A stretch of 64,000 bases of DNA from Chelonoidis abingdonii (GCF_003597395.2 NC_133770.1:33979486-34043485); one strand, 5' to 3'. Shown: positions 1 to 13,450, numbered from the stretch's first letter. Translations and numbers: made by a program. The notes: generated by a model not told the origin, from the letters alone.

Positions 1-3000
1 CCCAGGAACAACATCAGAGCTCTCTGTCCAGAAGAGTGCAGTGCTAGGAACAGCTAAGATACTGCGCAGAACCCTCAAACTCCCAGGCCTCTGGTAGAGG
101 ACCCAAGGTTGAGGAAGACACATACCACCCATGGGGGTGAGAGGAGAATTTTTTTTTTAATATATATATATATATGACTAAATTATGCCCTCCTTTATAT
201 CCCTGTATCCCCACCATAATCATTCCATGATATTGCTGGAAGTTGCTGTTTGAGCTAAAACAAGGAAGAGAGTGAAAGATGCATGAAATGAACATAATCC
301 CAGATTATGCTGTTCATAGCCTAGGTAAGACTTGAAAATGTCTTCACTTCAATGGGTGTATCTGGCCTTCAGCTTTAGTGTTATGCTATTTTCCCTGATC
401 TCAGTGCATTTATTTGGTCAGAGCTTTACTCAACACCTCTTACTCCAGCAAAATTTCCACTGACTTCAATGCAAGCAGGATTGAGCCTAATGTAATAAAT
501 TACTTGGTGAGTGCCAGTCACCATGGTACATAGGCTCTGAATGGGTCCCCTCAAAGATTAATGTGAGGCCCTCAGCACCATGTCCAGAATAACCTCTGTA
601 AAGGCTAAAGAGTTAATGGGTCATAGAGTTTTTCTATAACAGCTTTAGAAAAACAGAAACCAGGGTTATTTACTGTTCCCACACTCTGTAGTCAGAGCAA
701 TTTTAAATTGCTAGGTTAACTATCCATTCCTGAAAGAAATGTGAATGCATTTTTTCTGTATACCAATGTATTCTTTGTGGCTGAGGCAGAAATTACTTAC
801 AGAGAGTGCAATGTTTCTTGCAAAGAAAAGTTCAAGCCAATGGAATATTTTTAAATTCAACTGTAATGTCTGTTAAATTCTTTCTGGCTGTGGGTTAATT
901 CAGTCTATACCTTTTTTATGCAAGCGTTTAGAGAAAATGTTTCACTTCCTAGGAGACACTATCAAGTGGTGCTGATACAAAGTAGAGTTTAGTGAGATAT
1001 CTGCACAGGCAGACAAGAAGCCAAGTTCTGATCTCAGTTACCAGTGTAAATTCAATTAAGATTGGGCCCCATTGTCTATAGATTTAAACATGAGCATCTT
1101 GAATTCTAATTCCAGGGCAGAGAATGTTTTCTGGTAAAAGGATACACTCATTCATTTTAGTAGTTATGTCTTTGCTCAATTGGCAACAGTTGTAATATAT
1201 TTATAACACTTGGCTTTATTAATCACTCTTCATTAGATTCATTCAGCATAACTATAGTGTGGTTTGTAAGATGATATGTTTCATTGAACAAAACAGACAG
1301 CAGAAGACCAATAGCATAAGGAAATGCAAACAACTGTGATTAGGCATAGATTTCACTTTTTGTCAATGACATATTTTTCCACATGGTAGGTCTGTATCAG
1401 GTCTGTTGCTCTCTCACTTGGCACGCAACACTCAAACTGCTTATTATAAGTATAAATCAAGAACACGTTTCAAACAGATCAATAGTATTGGCAAACTTGC
1501 CTTCACCTGTGGATTAGAAAAATGAAAACAAAAATTTATTTTCTCTAGAGGTTTTTGTATTTTTTTTCTGGTGCTTTTAAGTACACGGCAAATAAATGCT
1601 TCTTTTACTTGATGTTTGATTGACATTTTTCTGGAAGTGAAACGTTGTTTGTCCCACGGATAAAATACTTTAATTAAAGGCAATGCAATGCCGAATCAGG
1701 TCTTGTGACTATTGGCTTGAGCTCTTACGTGATATTTAGCACTGTGAAGAAGGCCAGCAAAAGGCATAGTCTTTTTTTATGCCTTATTTTGACATCTTAA
1801 ATGGGACATCAGTTTTTCATAGGAGTGAATTCCACCCTAGGTCATTAATGATTCCTGCATTTGATAGGTTCTAATGCAGGCTGGAATGACTGGGTGAAAT
1901 CCCCCCCTGTATAGAGGGACCATTGGAGGATCAGGATCTAAACCTTCTTTCTGGGCTTTCCTAATGTTTTGCAAATTTCAGATGCATAAGGTATGCAAGT
2001 CAGCATGCGATAGATCTAATCATTAATGAGAAACATTTACTCCCCTCCATTGCTAGGTTGTGTGCAGGGCTCCTATTCACTTTTAAAAAATATTTTATAT
2101 GGTATCGTTTGTAACAGCTGGAAATGTTTTGTGTGCGTGTTAAACAAAAGAAGGTCACCAACATGAAAAGGAAAAGGATGGGCACTGTTTTTGGAGCTTG
2201 GGTCTGAAGGGGATATATAATATGAAAAAGATTAAGTGGAGGAAGCTGGAGATCTTCTAGCCACAAGACTATTGCAGTGTGGGTGGGCTCAGCAAGGGTC
2301 TCTGCACATCCTGTCCCACCAGTAATCCTCTGACCTGGGTGAGAGCTTTCACAATGTTATGGAGCAAGACAGTGTGGGTGTGTGTTCAGTGCTAGGATGA
2401 GCCATGGCCAGCAACTGATATAGCTAAATATAATGAGGCATTGTTTAAGATGGGCCTTGAGAGTCTTGGGTTGAAATATTGGGAAAAAATAAACAAGAAG
2501 ACACTTTATGAGCTCTCTGCATAACAAATGGCTCCCTTTGGCATGATCTGACAGGCTATTTCATTTTGCCTTAGCTGAATCAGCTTCATGGAGAAACCCA
2601 AAACTCATTGCCAAGCTCTTATGGCAATCTCCTTTTACCACAGTGGTCATAAACAGATGTTATTATCCTCTGTACTGGGAGCCAAATATTCTTTGGAGCA
2701 GGTTTCTGTACGATGTGAAGACTATTCTCCAAAAATAGTAGAGAGATGAGGGGTGAGGGGAGTCTGCTATAGAAGCTGTTTGATAAATTGGTTATATGTG
2801 TTTGATCAAAACATAAAGAGCAGGATATCTGCCAATGTGTGACATTAAAGCACATCTGTATCAACATTAAAGCAAAAGTATATCTACGAGACAGTTCTTT
2901 CTGCTTTTTAGCCCAGAAAATGTTTTCAAAAGGAAAACAAGTAAATGCAGTGTGTATATATAGTTTTTCCAGGCTTATGCTAAATTCAGCTCAGAAAAGC

Positions 3001-6000
3001 AGCTGCAGAAGTTTGTACAGAAATTTACACGATTCAAAAGAAAATTTTGCAAGCCCTACTTCACTTCTGTTTCCTTTTTCTTTGTCACACTATGCCCTGA
3101 GACTACAAAAGAAATATGATTTTTTTGTAAGCTTGGATTCAAGCTAACATGTTTATTATAATAAGATTGTACACGTACAATATATAGGATTTTCATCCTA
3201 AAGGAGCCTAAATCATCTTAGAAATATAATACAGTCAGCACAACACTGCTGAAAATGTAGTCACCTCTGGAGTGAAAGGCAGAAAGCAGGTGGACAACCA
3301 GTGCACAGCAGAATGAATTACAACACCTGTGAACAGAAATTTTTTATGCAACCTCTGAAATGTCTGCAATTACACCTTGAAAATGAGTCATTAGGAATGT
3401 AAAATTGGATGCTGTGCAGTGACATGAGATGCAATTTGAAATAAATACATGGCTTTGCATATACAGATGGCTGTATTTACAAGTACTGTAGTAGCCTTTT
3501 TGGAGGTGGAAAGAGACGAGGAAGTAAATGTACTGATCTGCTCCATGAGGATAGGGAATAGTCTTGCAGCAGCTGGATGGGAAGCTGGAGACTCTACACA
3601 AGAACAATTTCATCTAGATAATAATCTGTGTTAGAACAAATCCATTTTACAAAGAGAGAGCCAGTCAGGGCTCCCTCTCAGATGTGGACAGTGCTGCACT
3701 ATGCTTCCCATAGAACTTTTTGTTTTTCAGAAAAAACATGGCTAGTTCTCCCAACATTCTTAATGGGGTTGACTTTCCAAACCTGCATATTTTGGGGTAT
3801 TCTCTCTGACTTCTCCAATTTAGGTGCATTTTTAAAGCATGGCATTTCAAGTTGCATGCAAATATGCCCTAATCAGTGCTGAGAAGGGTGTAATAACTAC
3901 TAATTACATTGTTTTACACATACTAATTAAATGTAATCAAATACAGCTTATGCCTACGTGATAGTATCACATTACTGAGTCATACTGAGCCGATTTATTA
4001 TAAACCTCAGGCAGCAAAATCTCCTAAAATGCATGTGTAAAATTCCCATAGACTTTGGTGGGAATGTCCCCTTGTGTGATCAAATATTAGAGCTGGGGGA
4101 ACTTTACAAAGGATGACCTGTTGTACCTTGTCCCACTAGAGACGAGCCAGAACTTTATATCCCAGTACCCCACAGCTGTGGAAAAGTTCAGAACCCCTCC
4201 CTACCCCTGGATCCTCCCCTCCCCTCCACACTTTGAATTTGGAAAAAGTTCAGTTCTAAATCTGCATACAGAGCCTACCTTTGTGATAGGCTTTTCTCAT
4301 GGTAATGTGCCCAACAAAAATTGTAGATCACAACATCCCTGAACTTTGTGACTTGGGGCCATCTCTACTTTGTTCTGTCCTAGATGGGAATAAGACCTGC
4401 AGCAAATTGCTACCCTTTGGTCTCCTGAAGCAAGGGGGGAATTAGGGAGGGAATTGTACAACAGAGGAGTCTCTCTGAGGCACGATGCTTCTTGGACTAC
4501 TCCAGAGTGGTGCATTTGATGCATTACAGCTTGCTCAGGGCCATGCCTATGTGCATAATCTAGCCCAAAGAGAGTAGGGACAGCCAGCCACCAACAACGT
4601 GGGACATCCACTGACATCTTTGGCTCTTCACAATCAGGCTTTACACCATGACATGGCATGGAGATGGCCCCAGGTGTTATAATGGATTACCTCATAGCAG
4701 TGGACAGAGGCCAAATCTCAATTCCTAGCTATTGGAGAATATTTGACTAAGCCAAGCTCTGACCAACTTCATAACTCCCAATAAGGCCAAATACTTGTTT
4801 CCTTGAACCCAAGAATCTCTAAGGAGACTTCTCTTCAGACCTCATTTACCTTGTCCCCTAGATATTACAGTGATGGACACACCTACGACCAATACCGAAA
4901 TCTTCCTGTAGCTGAGGAGAACATGCTGCAAAGAGTGGCTTCTCCAAAACTGTACCCTTGTCTCCCACCTTGCATTCCCTGAGACAATTAATTCACAGCC
5001 ATATATCTCATTCTTCCTTTTTCTCCCTCTTTCAGGAGCTTCCTAACAGTGCTGTCATTTTCAGCAGAGCTGTCTTCTGCAGCAAACCTGTAAAACTGTT
5101 CAAAAGTTATTTGATTAATAGATCCATACATTCCCTAGGCCTGCACGCATTCCATAATTTATGTGCAACAACAGGGATGTGAAGAAAGTAATACTTGACT
5201 AAATTGTTCTCCTGACGTAAACCTGTAATTTAAAAATTATATATATTTAGAGTACAAGTCAAAACAGGAAGTGCATTCCCAAAGTGAATAAAGCTATTTC
5301 TGAGCCTAAATATCGACCGATTCAAATCTGTCTTGAAATGTCTCTCCCTTTATCCCACCTAACAAAACCATAGAGCTTACCAAATGGGCTTACTATTTAT
5401 GGGAAATCTTTACTGTCCAGGCAGGTTAGCTACAGCTATATTTTTGTTAATGGCAAGGCAGAGAATGCTTGTGGTTCCATGCAGTCCAAAGGGAATTTTA
5501 CCACTAGAGAGCAGAAAAAAATAAGTAAATCAAAAAGTAAAATGACATAACAGTAACAAAGAAATATTTTCAAAAAATCAGGTGTAATAAAGGACCAAAT
5601 GTAAAAGAGAAATCAATGTAGTTCATCAGCACAGGGCTAACCAGCAAGTGTAAATTTGGACTGAAGAAGAGTCACCTTAATAATAAAATAAAAAAAGTTA
5701 TGAACTATAGGGAGAAAATACCAGATTGACATAAGGTGATGTAGTTCTCAAGTGAAGCAGTCACTTCTAGCACCTGATTTCTTAGCTTAAATTGTGCAAT
5801 GTGTTTTATATGAACAGATCCCACAGAAACCCACTGAAATCAAAGGGACTACTCCCAGGTGCCAGAGTTCAGCTATACATAATGCATTGTAGGATTTGCA
5901 TCTTTTGTTCTCTCCCATTGTAGGTATGCCTGCAATAGAACCTATAGTCAGTACCATGTGTGAGTTAGTTATTAATCATAAGGATTATGTTGTTGTTACA

Positions 6001-7239
6001 ACCATCCATAAAATTCGAATATTCTATCACCTATGAAAATACTGTGGTTTTCTCTTGTAACTTCACAAGGTAGCCGTACGTACGTATTTTACATTTATTT
6101 ATAACTTAAGATTTTTGCATAGGACCTTGCATTAAAAATGTTACAACAAGCTTCATAAAACATGTTGCAACAAAGAAAGAAAAGCCTTTCATGTTAGCAA
6201 TTAGATACAATAACACCAATTTTGTTAAAGGACTGAACTCCCACAGAAATGATTTGTAATTTCTCATTTACAAAATCCAAATGTGCTATAACTATAGTAT
6301 TTATATAAAATCTTCTCAGCTGTTGCATCAGTGCTACAGTACTAATAGTGAACCTCTAATTTTGTTATTCTATGAAGCACAAATTGGCGTTACTATAGTC
6401 TGTAATTAATTCCATGGTAAATTCATGTTATTACCTCTTATGTGCAATTGCACAATATTAAACCTTCTGCTATGTTCCCCAAAAAGCTATTAAAATCTGT
6501 GATTTGACTACAGATTGCTTTCTGGATTGGTGTCCTGACTCCTCTTCACAAAATTAGTTACACAAGACATAAGCCGCAAATTTTCAAACTTTATTCAAAC
6601 TGTAGCTGCTGAAACAGAACAATATATTTCTAGTTAGCTGTGGCAAATAATGCTATTTTAAGGCATTACATTCAGATCAGTTGGAAATGAGGCTCACAGT
6701 GAAATAAGGGCCTGTTGACTGCATGCAACACAAGGAAGTAAATCCAGTTAGGAGTGGAGCCACTTAGGAAATTTCCATCAAATCAAGATTTTTTTTTTAA
6801 AGAAAAGTTGGGGGTTAAAATCATTCACTAATTTCCTCCTTTACTCTGCCCTCCCCCTCACCAACACCCTTAGTGTCCAACTCTAGTCTGGAGTGACTAG
6901 GAGGTTCATAAGGTAGCCAAATACTATTGTTCCAGGACATTGTGGGGAGAAGGAAGATACCAAGCTAGGAACAAATTACCCAGTGTCTAGATGAGTTGGA
7001 GCCTTGGATGAGAGCTATCTGGATGCAGCTTGATCTAGTCCAGATTGAGATAATGCTGGCACTGTGGGAAGCAGCCAGATGAGTTGGCAGAATTCATGTT
7101 GGCACCCCTCAGAGAGCTAGTGCAACAGCCACGCACAAAACAGGAGTGCAATGGAATTTTTGTTAAATCCTGGGCTGCTCTTGGATGCTCAGGTGGAACT
7201 TTTCTCTAGCTGTGCCTGGGAAGGCAAGTGCCACCTTTT
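1..7239. other. Long stretch without a recognisable gene
   Basis: AT-rich unique-looking sequence. Open frames on both strands are short (about 120 codons or fewer), start at arbitrary codons and show no family motif that I recognise. There is a short T/TA run near position 160. Scattered phrases near 470 and 5830 resemble decayed short inverted-repeat relics but are too short to assign. It could be intergenic or intronic. Confidence 0.6.
149..175. repeat. Poly-T followed by (TA)n microsatellite
   Basis: A run of T followed by about eight TA units is directly visible. Simple-sequence repeat; no further function is evident. Confidence 0.9.
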
Positions 7240-7640
7240 CTCTCCAAGGAGAATCCTGTCACAATTATCCATGCCTTTGCCACCTCAGTATTAGATCACT
7301 GTAATGCCCTCTACACAGGGCTACGCAGGACCCTTTGGAAGCTGAAGGTAATACAGAATGCAGCACCATGGGAGCACAATAAGCAAACACTCCAAGAGCT
7401 GCACTGGCTTCCAGGTGGAACTCCAAGTGTTGGTTTTAACCCATCAAATCCTAAATGATATGGTACATGGTCCTCTGAGAAATCACCTCTTTCTGTGACA
7501 TGGTGCCGCAGCTGAGGCGATCAGAGGCACCAAAGCTGGAGTTCCTTTAACATAAACAAGAGGAAGTGGCTAGCTGTGTGTTCTCTATGAGGGGTTCTTA
7601 TTTTGGAAGTCCCTCCTTCCCTTGGTTTGCCAGAGCCTAG
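7240..7640 (+). pseudogene. LINE reverse transcriptase relic, C-terminal part (L2/CR1 group)
   Basis: Translating from about 7255 gives TIIHAFATSVLDHCNALYTG, then LKVIQNA and LQELHWLP. These match the conserved C-terminal block of L2/CR1-group reverse transcriptases (H-x-F-V-T-S-x-L-D-Y-C-N-A-L-Y, then L-x-x-V-Q-N-A-A, then L-x-W-L-P). The block lies after the catalytic palm, so no active-site residues are present. The frame breaks soon after LHWLP, and later phrases such as the one near 7600 keep only weak similarity. There is no upstream reverse transcriptase core, so the copy is 5'-truncated as is usual for LINEs. The family is judged from remembered motifs; the exact clade is uncertain. 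Confidence 0.6.
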
Positions 7641-8554
7641 ATGTGTTAATCTGGGCAAACCACAAAGGGATACCATGACAGTAATAACCAGATAATTATT
7701 ATAGTAATAATATTGTTACATATGAGAAATGGTCATAGGTGACCAAACTATGGACTGGGGCCATGTATTACAGCCCACTGCAATGAATATCTTTTTGAAG
7801 AGAGATGCCTCTTTAAATGACTTGCCTGTTGGAGTTCCCTGCATTCAGACTAAAAGAGTGATAAAGCCAATTATTTCTGTTGCCTCTGGATTTTCTTTAC
7901 ATGATGAGCAGAATTTTGGAATGGTCACTTGTGCTTGTGGTCTCAGTACATTGTACCTGGCACTAACAAGCACCCTTTTCAATACACAGTAGTGGAAGAG
8001 AGGCCAAGGATGAAATGAGTATGATGACAAATCTTCCTTTTGCCTTCAAAGGTGGTCTCTGTAGACCAAGAATGAGGCACATTTTGAGGGCAGTGGGAGG
8101 GGAGGGCTTGTGATGCCCTTGTTTATACAGTATCTGTTTTGTTGTTAAATAGGGGACTGCAAGTCTCCTGAACTCTCAATCCAGCCCTTCCCATAAGCAT
8201 TGCAATTTTAATAAAGGAAAGAACTGGATACTTCCTCTTTGATCTTTGCAACTAATCTCCTGACATTCCTAAAAGGATTAAATCTTTAATAATCATTTTA
8301 GGAACAGTTGATTTATAGAGCCTGCATTCTCCACTCTGATTTACTTGTAATGATGAGTATAAATGTGTAGCATTTGTTTAAAGTTTTAAATAAATACCAA
8401 TCACACAGAGAAAATATTTGTTGCATTCTCAGGACCTCCCCTTACTGCTAAAGAGAATTCTATTCATGAAACCGCTCAGTTACAAGTCTTTGATCTAGGA
8501 ACAAATCATTCATCCTGTTTAAAATTGTTAGTGCTGGCTACCTGAATACAAGTA

Positions 8555-8579
8555 ACTCTCTCTCTTTCTCTCTCTTTAT
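8555..8579. repeat. (CT)n microsatellite
   Basis: CT-rich simple repeat visible directly, interrupted by two TT steps. Confidence 0.85.
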
Positions 8580-8699
8580 TTCCCCCCCGTCTCTCCGAAA
8601 GGTGCACATCAAAAAAAACTTTGGTTTGCAGAAAGTAGTGTGACTCATCTGGGCTAAGTACTTTTTTCAGTTGTGTACCCAAAAATATATTTGCAAAAA

Positions 8700-8965
8700 A
8701 TGGAGTTTTCATACTGGTATAATTAATTTTAATTTTAAACTAAATAGTTATACCCAGTTATACCTAGGCTAGTACAACTCCTAGCATGGAAGTAGTTCTA
8801 CTGGTATAAAGGTGCCTTATACTGGTACAGTTTATTCTCCTTCGTTTATGGAGATAGATGTAGCTAAATAAGCACACTGATATCAGTATAACTGAGTCCA
8901 GACCAGAGGGGTGGTACCACTTTAAATATACTGGTATCATTAAAATAATACAATTGTTGTGGGAA
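8700..8965. mobile_element. Possible MITE with TATACTGGTA-type repeats
   Basis: The phrase ATACTGGTAT recurs near 8713, 8808, 8828 and 8927, and a near-complement (CAGTATAACTG) lies near 8884. The right side ends near AGACAAACCCT, like the GTAGACAAACCCT ends of several vertebrate DNA elements. No clean target duplication was found, so the boundaries and class are guesses. Confidence 0.3.
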
Positions 8966-9347
8966 GACAAACCCTCTGTAAAGATAAGCATGTGTATAAA
9001 TGTGTACAGGATTGCAGTGTGCCTAACTACACAAGGGTCACAGTAAAACAGATATTACACAGGGACCCAGACCCCCAGAGGTACTTAAGCACCTAACTCC
9101 CATTGAATCTTTGAGGATCTGGGCTAAAGCATTGTAAAAAAAAATATTAAAAAATGAGGAAAATATTTTCCCCCTAACTTTTCCATTACAGTAATTGTAA
9201 CTACAGTAGATACAAAAATCTCAGCCAGATCTGTGATTTTTGAAATTGACTATCTTTAACAATTCCTGTTGAAGATGCACATGCTAGAATGGAATCCAGC
9301 TAACTCTCCCCGAGCTTTATTGTCTCTGGAGTACACACATAACGATT

Positions 9348-9395
9348 AAGTATGCAGAACTGGTTGTCAGCAAGTATGCAGAAATGGTTTTCAGC
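9348..9395 (+). repeat. 24-bp tandem duplication, two copies
   Basis: Unit 1 (9348-9371) and unit 2 (9372-9395) both begin AAGTATGCAGAA and end TCAGC, with two internal differences. It looks like a local slippage duplication. Confidence 0.85.
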
Positions 9396-10516
9396 AAGGA
9401 AATCAGCAAATATTCTGGATACACACAGAGAGCTGTGTAAGAAGGTGCCATTTTTACATGGCTACTTTTCAGACTACCCTGCACTATACATTTAAACAAA
9501 ATCCGTTTCCATTGCAGTAAAGAATAATAATGAAAACATTGCTATTAATTCGAGGTTGACAATCTTGTTATTTGCAAAACAATGTGGGGAAAGGAGGATT
9601 AAATGAATTAACAGTACTTTTTCACATATTTGTCATCAATATGTAAGAAATTATAACTTATATCTGAAGTTTCTTTTCTTCAGAATTGAAATTAAATATA
9701 TTTAATTTATCTTTTGAGACACTGAAATTGTAAGACTGTGGCATAGATACAGTGTAGATTACAAAACAGTCTTTAAGTGGACTTGTAATCACAGTTAAAC
9801 TCTATGTTTTAGAAAATGTGAAGCATTCAATTACAGTCCACATACCTGCAGTGGAGTAATAGGTTTTTGACTCCAGGCATATTACTGAGTTAGTTTTTAC
9901 TGAAAAGGGAACGCCCTTGTCTGATGGCTTTACAGTACATTGCACAATAACCTGTTATTATGTGATTTTTTTTTACAATATTCTCCCAAGGCAACATGAG
10001 CTGTTATAACTGAAATGAAATACTGAAACAGAGTATTCTACTAACTGCGCTGCCATTATGAATGATACTAATCTGCAGCTCTCTGCTCTTAGTTCAATTG
10101 CAAAGGAAAATATTAAACTAGCCCCACTACGTTGGTAGATTTATGCTACAAAGCAGAAAATGCTCAAACCAATGCCAGGAGGCTGTTTTCATTTCCATGG
10201 TACTAGTCTGCAGTGAAACCTGTCAGAATGTAGTCTCTGGCATGTCATGATCTATTTATTTTTCTCTCTGTAAAGTGCTTCTCTTGAATGCAAAGGCTGT
10301 GGACAATAGAGCTAAACGTATTAACAGAAAAGGTTCCAGGTTTCCTCTTCCCTGTAGAATCTCAGTCTTTCTTGTTAGGTTCTGGTGAACCCCCCAGGCA
10401 GTGCTGCTTGCAAAAGTGCTCCTGAGGCCTGGGTTTGCACAAACTAAGGCCATATGTACACTACAAAGTTAAGTTGCCTTTATGTAAATAGACATCCAGC
10501 CTCTGATTTAAGCAAG

Positions 10517-10679
10517 GTTTCAGAATAGCAGCGGTGTTAGTCTGTATCCGCAAAAAGAACAGGAGTACTTGTGGCACCGTAGAGACTAGCAAATTTATTT
10601 TAGCATGAGCTTTCGTGAGCTACAGCTCACTTCTTCGGATGCATAGAATGGAACACACAAGTACTCCTGTTCTTTTTTT
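10517..10679 (+). mobile_element. Foldback retroelement, collapsed copy (Penelope-like?)
   Basis: It is flanked by the 12-bp direct repeat GATTTAAGCAAG (10505-10516 and 10680-10691), a target-site duplication. The element begins GTTTCAGAATAGCAGC, runs through a head and a left arm, then jumps to CAAGTACTCCTGTTC plus T's, the reverse complement of about 10552-10571. It therefore keeps the terminal 20 or so bp of an inverted right arm and lacks the rest. It is the same family as 39280-39743 and has the same two termini. A 12-13 bp duplication suggests target-primed insertion rather than cut-and-paste. The Penelope-like assignment rests on remembered similarity of the arm sequence to PLE terminal regions. 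Confidence 0.75.
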
Positions 10680-11039
10680 GATTTAAGCAAGTCAATCTTG
10701 CGTATCCACACTACGTTCATTGTGTCGGCAGAGTGCATCCTCACTAGCAGGGCTTGCATTGATGTATGGAGCACTGCAGTGTGGGTAGCTATCCCACAGT
10801 GCATGCAGTCAAGTGGAATTTTGGGTTGGGCTTGCAATGCCTTATGGGACCAAAACATTGGCATGGGTGGCTATGAAAACATGGCATTAGCCTCCCATGA
10901 TGCACTTACCTCCCTCCCTGAAATAAACAGCAAACAAACCAAACCTTTTTCATGCCTTTTTTCGTAAGCCTGGGTTACCTGTGCAGATGCCATAGCACAA
11001 TAAACCTGGACCTTGCTCAGCCATACACCGTTGTGAGCA

Positions 11040-13195
11040 TTACAAACACCTTGCACCTTATCCTGCAGTATTTACACAGCCAGTACAGGAGCTTCCGTGC
11101 AGAACAATGTGATGCCAGGCAAGCACCCCTGCTGGAAGCCATGGAGTGGAGCAATTTGCAGTTGCTGGCGACAGTCATTCATCAACTTGACAGTTGAGCA
11201 CCATTTCTGGGTCTGGGAAACAAGCACTGACTGGTGGGACCACATCCTTATGCAGCTGTGGGATGATGAGCAGCAGCTGCAGAACTTTCAAATGCATACA
11301 GCTGTTTTGCAGGAACCATGTGAAGAGCTTTCCCCAGCCCTGAAGAGCTGTTCTGACAGTGGAGAAGCAAGTGACGATAGCTCTATACAAGCTTGCAATG
11401 CCAGACTGCTACCAATCAGTGAGGTATCAATGTGGAGTGGCTAAATCTACCATGGGATCTGCTGTGATCCAAGTTTGCAGGGTGTGATGTTCCCCTCTGG
11501 TGTTATCTGGACTGTTGATCTGCTAGGTCACTCCAATCCTTGACTCTGGGAGCCAGCCTTACCTTGCTCTGCTGTGAGAACCCCCACTCCTGGGCTGTTC
11601 ACACACAGCCTCTGGCATGTAAGGTGCTTGGATTTTGCAACTAAATGACACTAGCCAATATCTCCGGTCTCAGACACAACCCTAGGGGTATCTATCTTGC
11701 AGTGTCCTGTTACGGCCACTGGATGCTGCAAGCTTATATGAGTTCATCAATTCAACAAAGAAATTGATATGTACCAGGCTTGTGATCCCAAGGGGAGTCT
11801 CTGGCATGCTTCAAACCAAATGCACTGCTTCAGGTAGAATAAACAAACATTTATTAACTATCAAGATAGGTTTTAAGTGATTATAAGTGAAAACACGTTA
11901 GATTTGGTCAAATGAAATAAAAGAAAAACACATTCTAAGCTGATCTTAACACTTTCAGTGCCCTTACAAACTTAGATGCTTCTCACCACAGGCTGGCTGG
12001 TTGCCCTTCAGTCAGGCTCTCCCCTTTGATAAGCGCTTCAGTCGCTTAGTGGTCATGTCTGTAGATGGAGGTGGAAGAGAGAGGAAGAGCATGGCAAATG
12101 CATCTCCCTTTTATCATGTTCTTTCTTCCCTCTTGGCTTTCCCCACTCCCCCTTCAGAGTCAGGTGAGCATTACCTCATTGCAGTCCCAAACTGACCAAA
12201 GAAAGGTGGGTGACTCATGGGAGAGTCCAACAGATCTTTTTGTTGCTGCCTAGGCCAGTGTCCTTTGTTCCTGTGAGGCTGGGCTGGGTTTGTCCCATAC
12301 ATGCCCGGATGAGGTGTGAACTGACTCTCTGCTCTTGGAGAGTTTTTGCCTGGGCTTATTTTAAGCGATGAAGACACATTTTCAGCCTCATAACTATATA
12401 CATGAACTTATAATCTATACCATTACTATAATAACAATGCTCAGGGCATCATGAGCCTTCTGAAGACACCCAACATGACAAACTTTGGATTGGATACCAC
12501 ACAATCATTTTATAAAGATGAACATGGGGGTGTAGGCTGTTCCCACAAGGTACAGAATGTGACACAGGGCCATTAACAGACATCTGCTAAGAAGGGTAAT
12601 GACTCTGAGCAATGTGCAGGACATAGTGAATGGTTTTGCCATGACAGGGGTCCCTAACTGCAGTGGAGTGATAGGGCTATGCGTTCTATCTATCTTGGCA
12701 CCAGACCACCTTGCCAAAGAGCACATAAACTGCAAGGGATACTTCTCAATGGTGTTGCAAGCACTGGTGACTCACAGGGGCCATTTCCTGACCACCCCAC
12801 ATTGATGTTGGTGAAAGGTGCATGACGCGTGCATTTTTAGGAGCATAGGTCTGTTCAGAAAACTGCAAGCAGGGACTTCCTTTGCAGACTGCAAAATAAC
12901 CATTGCTGAAGTTGAAATGGCAATTGTGATCCTGGGAGACCCAGCCTACTCCTTGCTCACATGGATCAGGAAGCTGTACACCAGCAGCCTGGACAGCAGT
13001 AAGGAGCAGTTCACCCGTAGGCTGAGCAAGTGCAGAATGGTGGTTGAATGTGCCTTTGGATGTTTAAAAGGTTGCCGGCATAGTGTGCTTACTGAGTTAG
13101 ACCTCAGTGAAAGCAATATCCCCACTGCTATTGCTGCCTGCTGGGTGCTCCATAATATCTGTGAAACAAAGGGAGAAAAGTTTCTGCTGGAGTAG
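11040..13195 (+). pseudogene. PIF/Harbinger (HARBI1-like) transposase relic, copy 1
   Basis: Recognisable blocks, split by the solo LTR and by frame changes: WETSTDWWDH near 11217, then after the LTR NVQDIVNGFAMTGVPNC, HINCKGYFSMVLQALV, VHDACIF, VILGDPAYSLLTW, RMVVECAFGCLKG and AACWVLHNICETKGE. This is the order of the Harbinger DDE nuclease. The first catalytic Asp, expected in an AIDxTHIPI motif, is replaced (GVIGLCVLSIL near 12670). The second Asp (VHDA, near 12820) and the Glu (VVECAFG, near 13050) remain. A stop and frame shift lie near 12805-12818. The product would have cut and rejoined transposon ends in the nucleus; this copy cannot. Its partner is the Myb-like gene on the opposite strand. 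Confidence 0.8.
11483..12564. mobile_element. Solo LTR of an endogenous retrovirus or LTR retrotransposon, 1,082 bp
   Basis: The segment starts TGTGATG and ends GTGACA (TG...CA) and is flanked by the 5-bp direct repeat CAGGG (11478-11482 and 12565-12569). It splits the Harbinger transposase where the second Harbinger copy (16.0-17.5 kb) is continuous, giving an independent empty-site comparison. No gag, pol or env coding sequence is present, so it is a solo LTR left by recombination. AATAAA hexamers near 11838 and 11918 are candidate processing signals only if the LTR lies on +; orientation is not established. A 5-bp duplication fits several ERV and Gypsy groups. Confidence 0.85.
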
Positions 13196-13417
13196 AGGGT
13201 GAGGCAGATTGCCTGGCAGCCAATTTTGAGCAGCTAGACCCCGGGGAAATAAGAGAACATTGAGGGGCTCTGCATCTCCGTGCAGTTTTGAAAACCAGTT
13301 TCAGCAATGAGCCAGAGTAATGTGACAAGTATCTGTGGTGTTCCTTACCAAACTGTCCCCTCCATTATATTTTCTCCCCTGTAAACTCCACCCCCACCAA
13401 CCACCGTGTGTTGAATG

Positions 13418-13423
13418 AATAAA
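13418..13423 (+). promoter_or_regulatory. Poly(A) signal AATAAA of the Harbinger transposase
   Basis: AATAAA lies about 225 bp after the last transposase codons in a short AT-rich stretch. It faces a second signal on the other strand 28 bp further on, as expected for two convergent genes. Confidence 0.55.
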
Positions 13424-13450
13424 GAGCATTTTTCCCTCAATCCATTAAGT

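Larger units (their letters stand above)
7641..10447. other. Unique sequence with small repeats, no gene
   Basis: No coding region is recognised. The interval holds a CT microsatellite near 8565, a possible MITE near 8700-8965, a relic around 9060-9125 with the phrase CCTAACTCCCATTGAAT, and a 24-bp tandem duplication near 9370. Confidence 0.55.
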
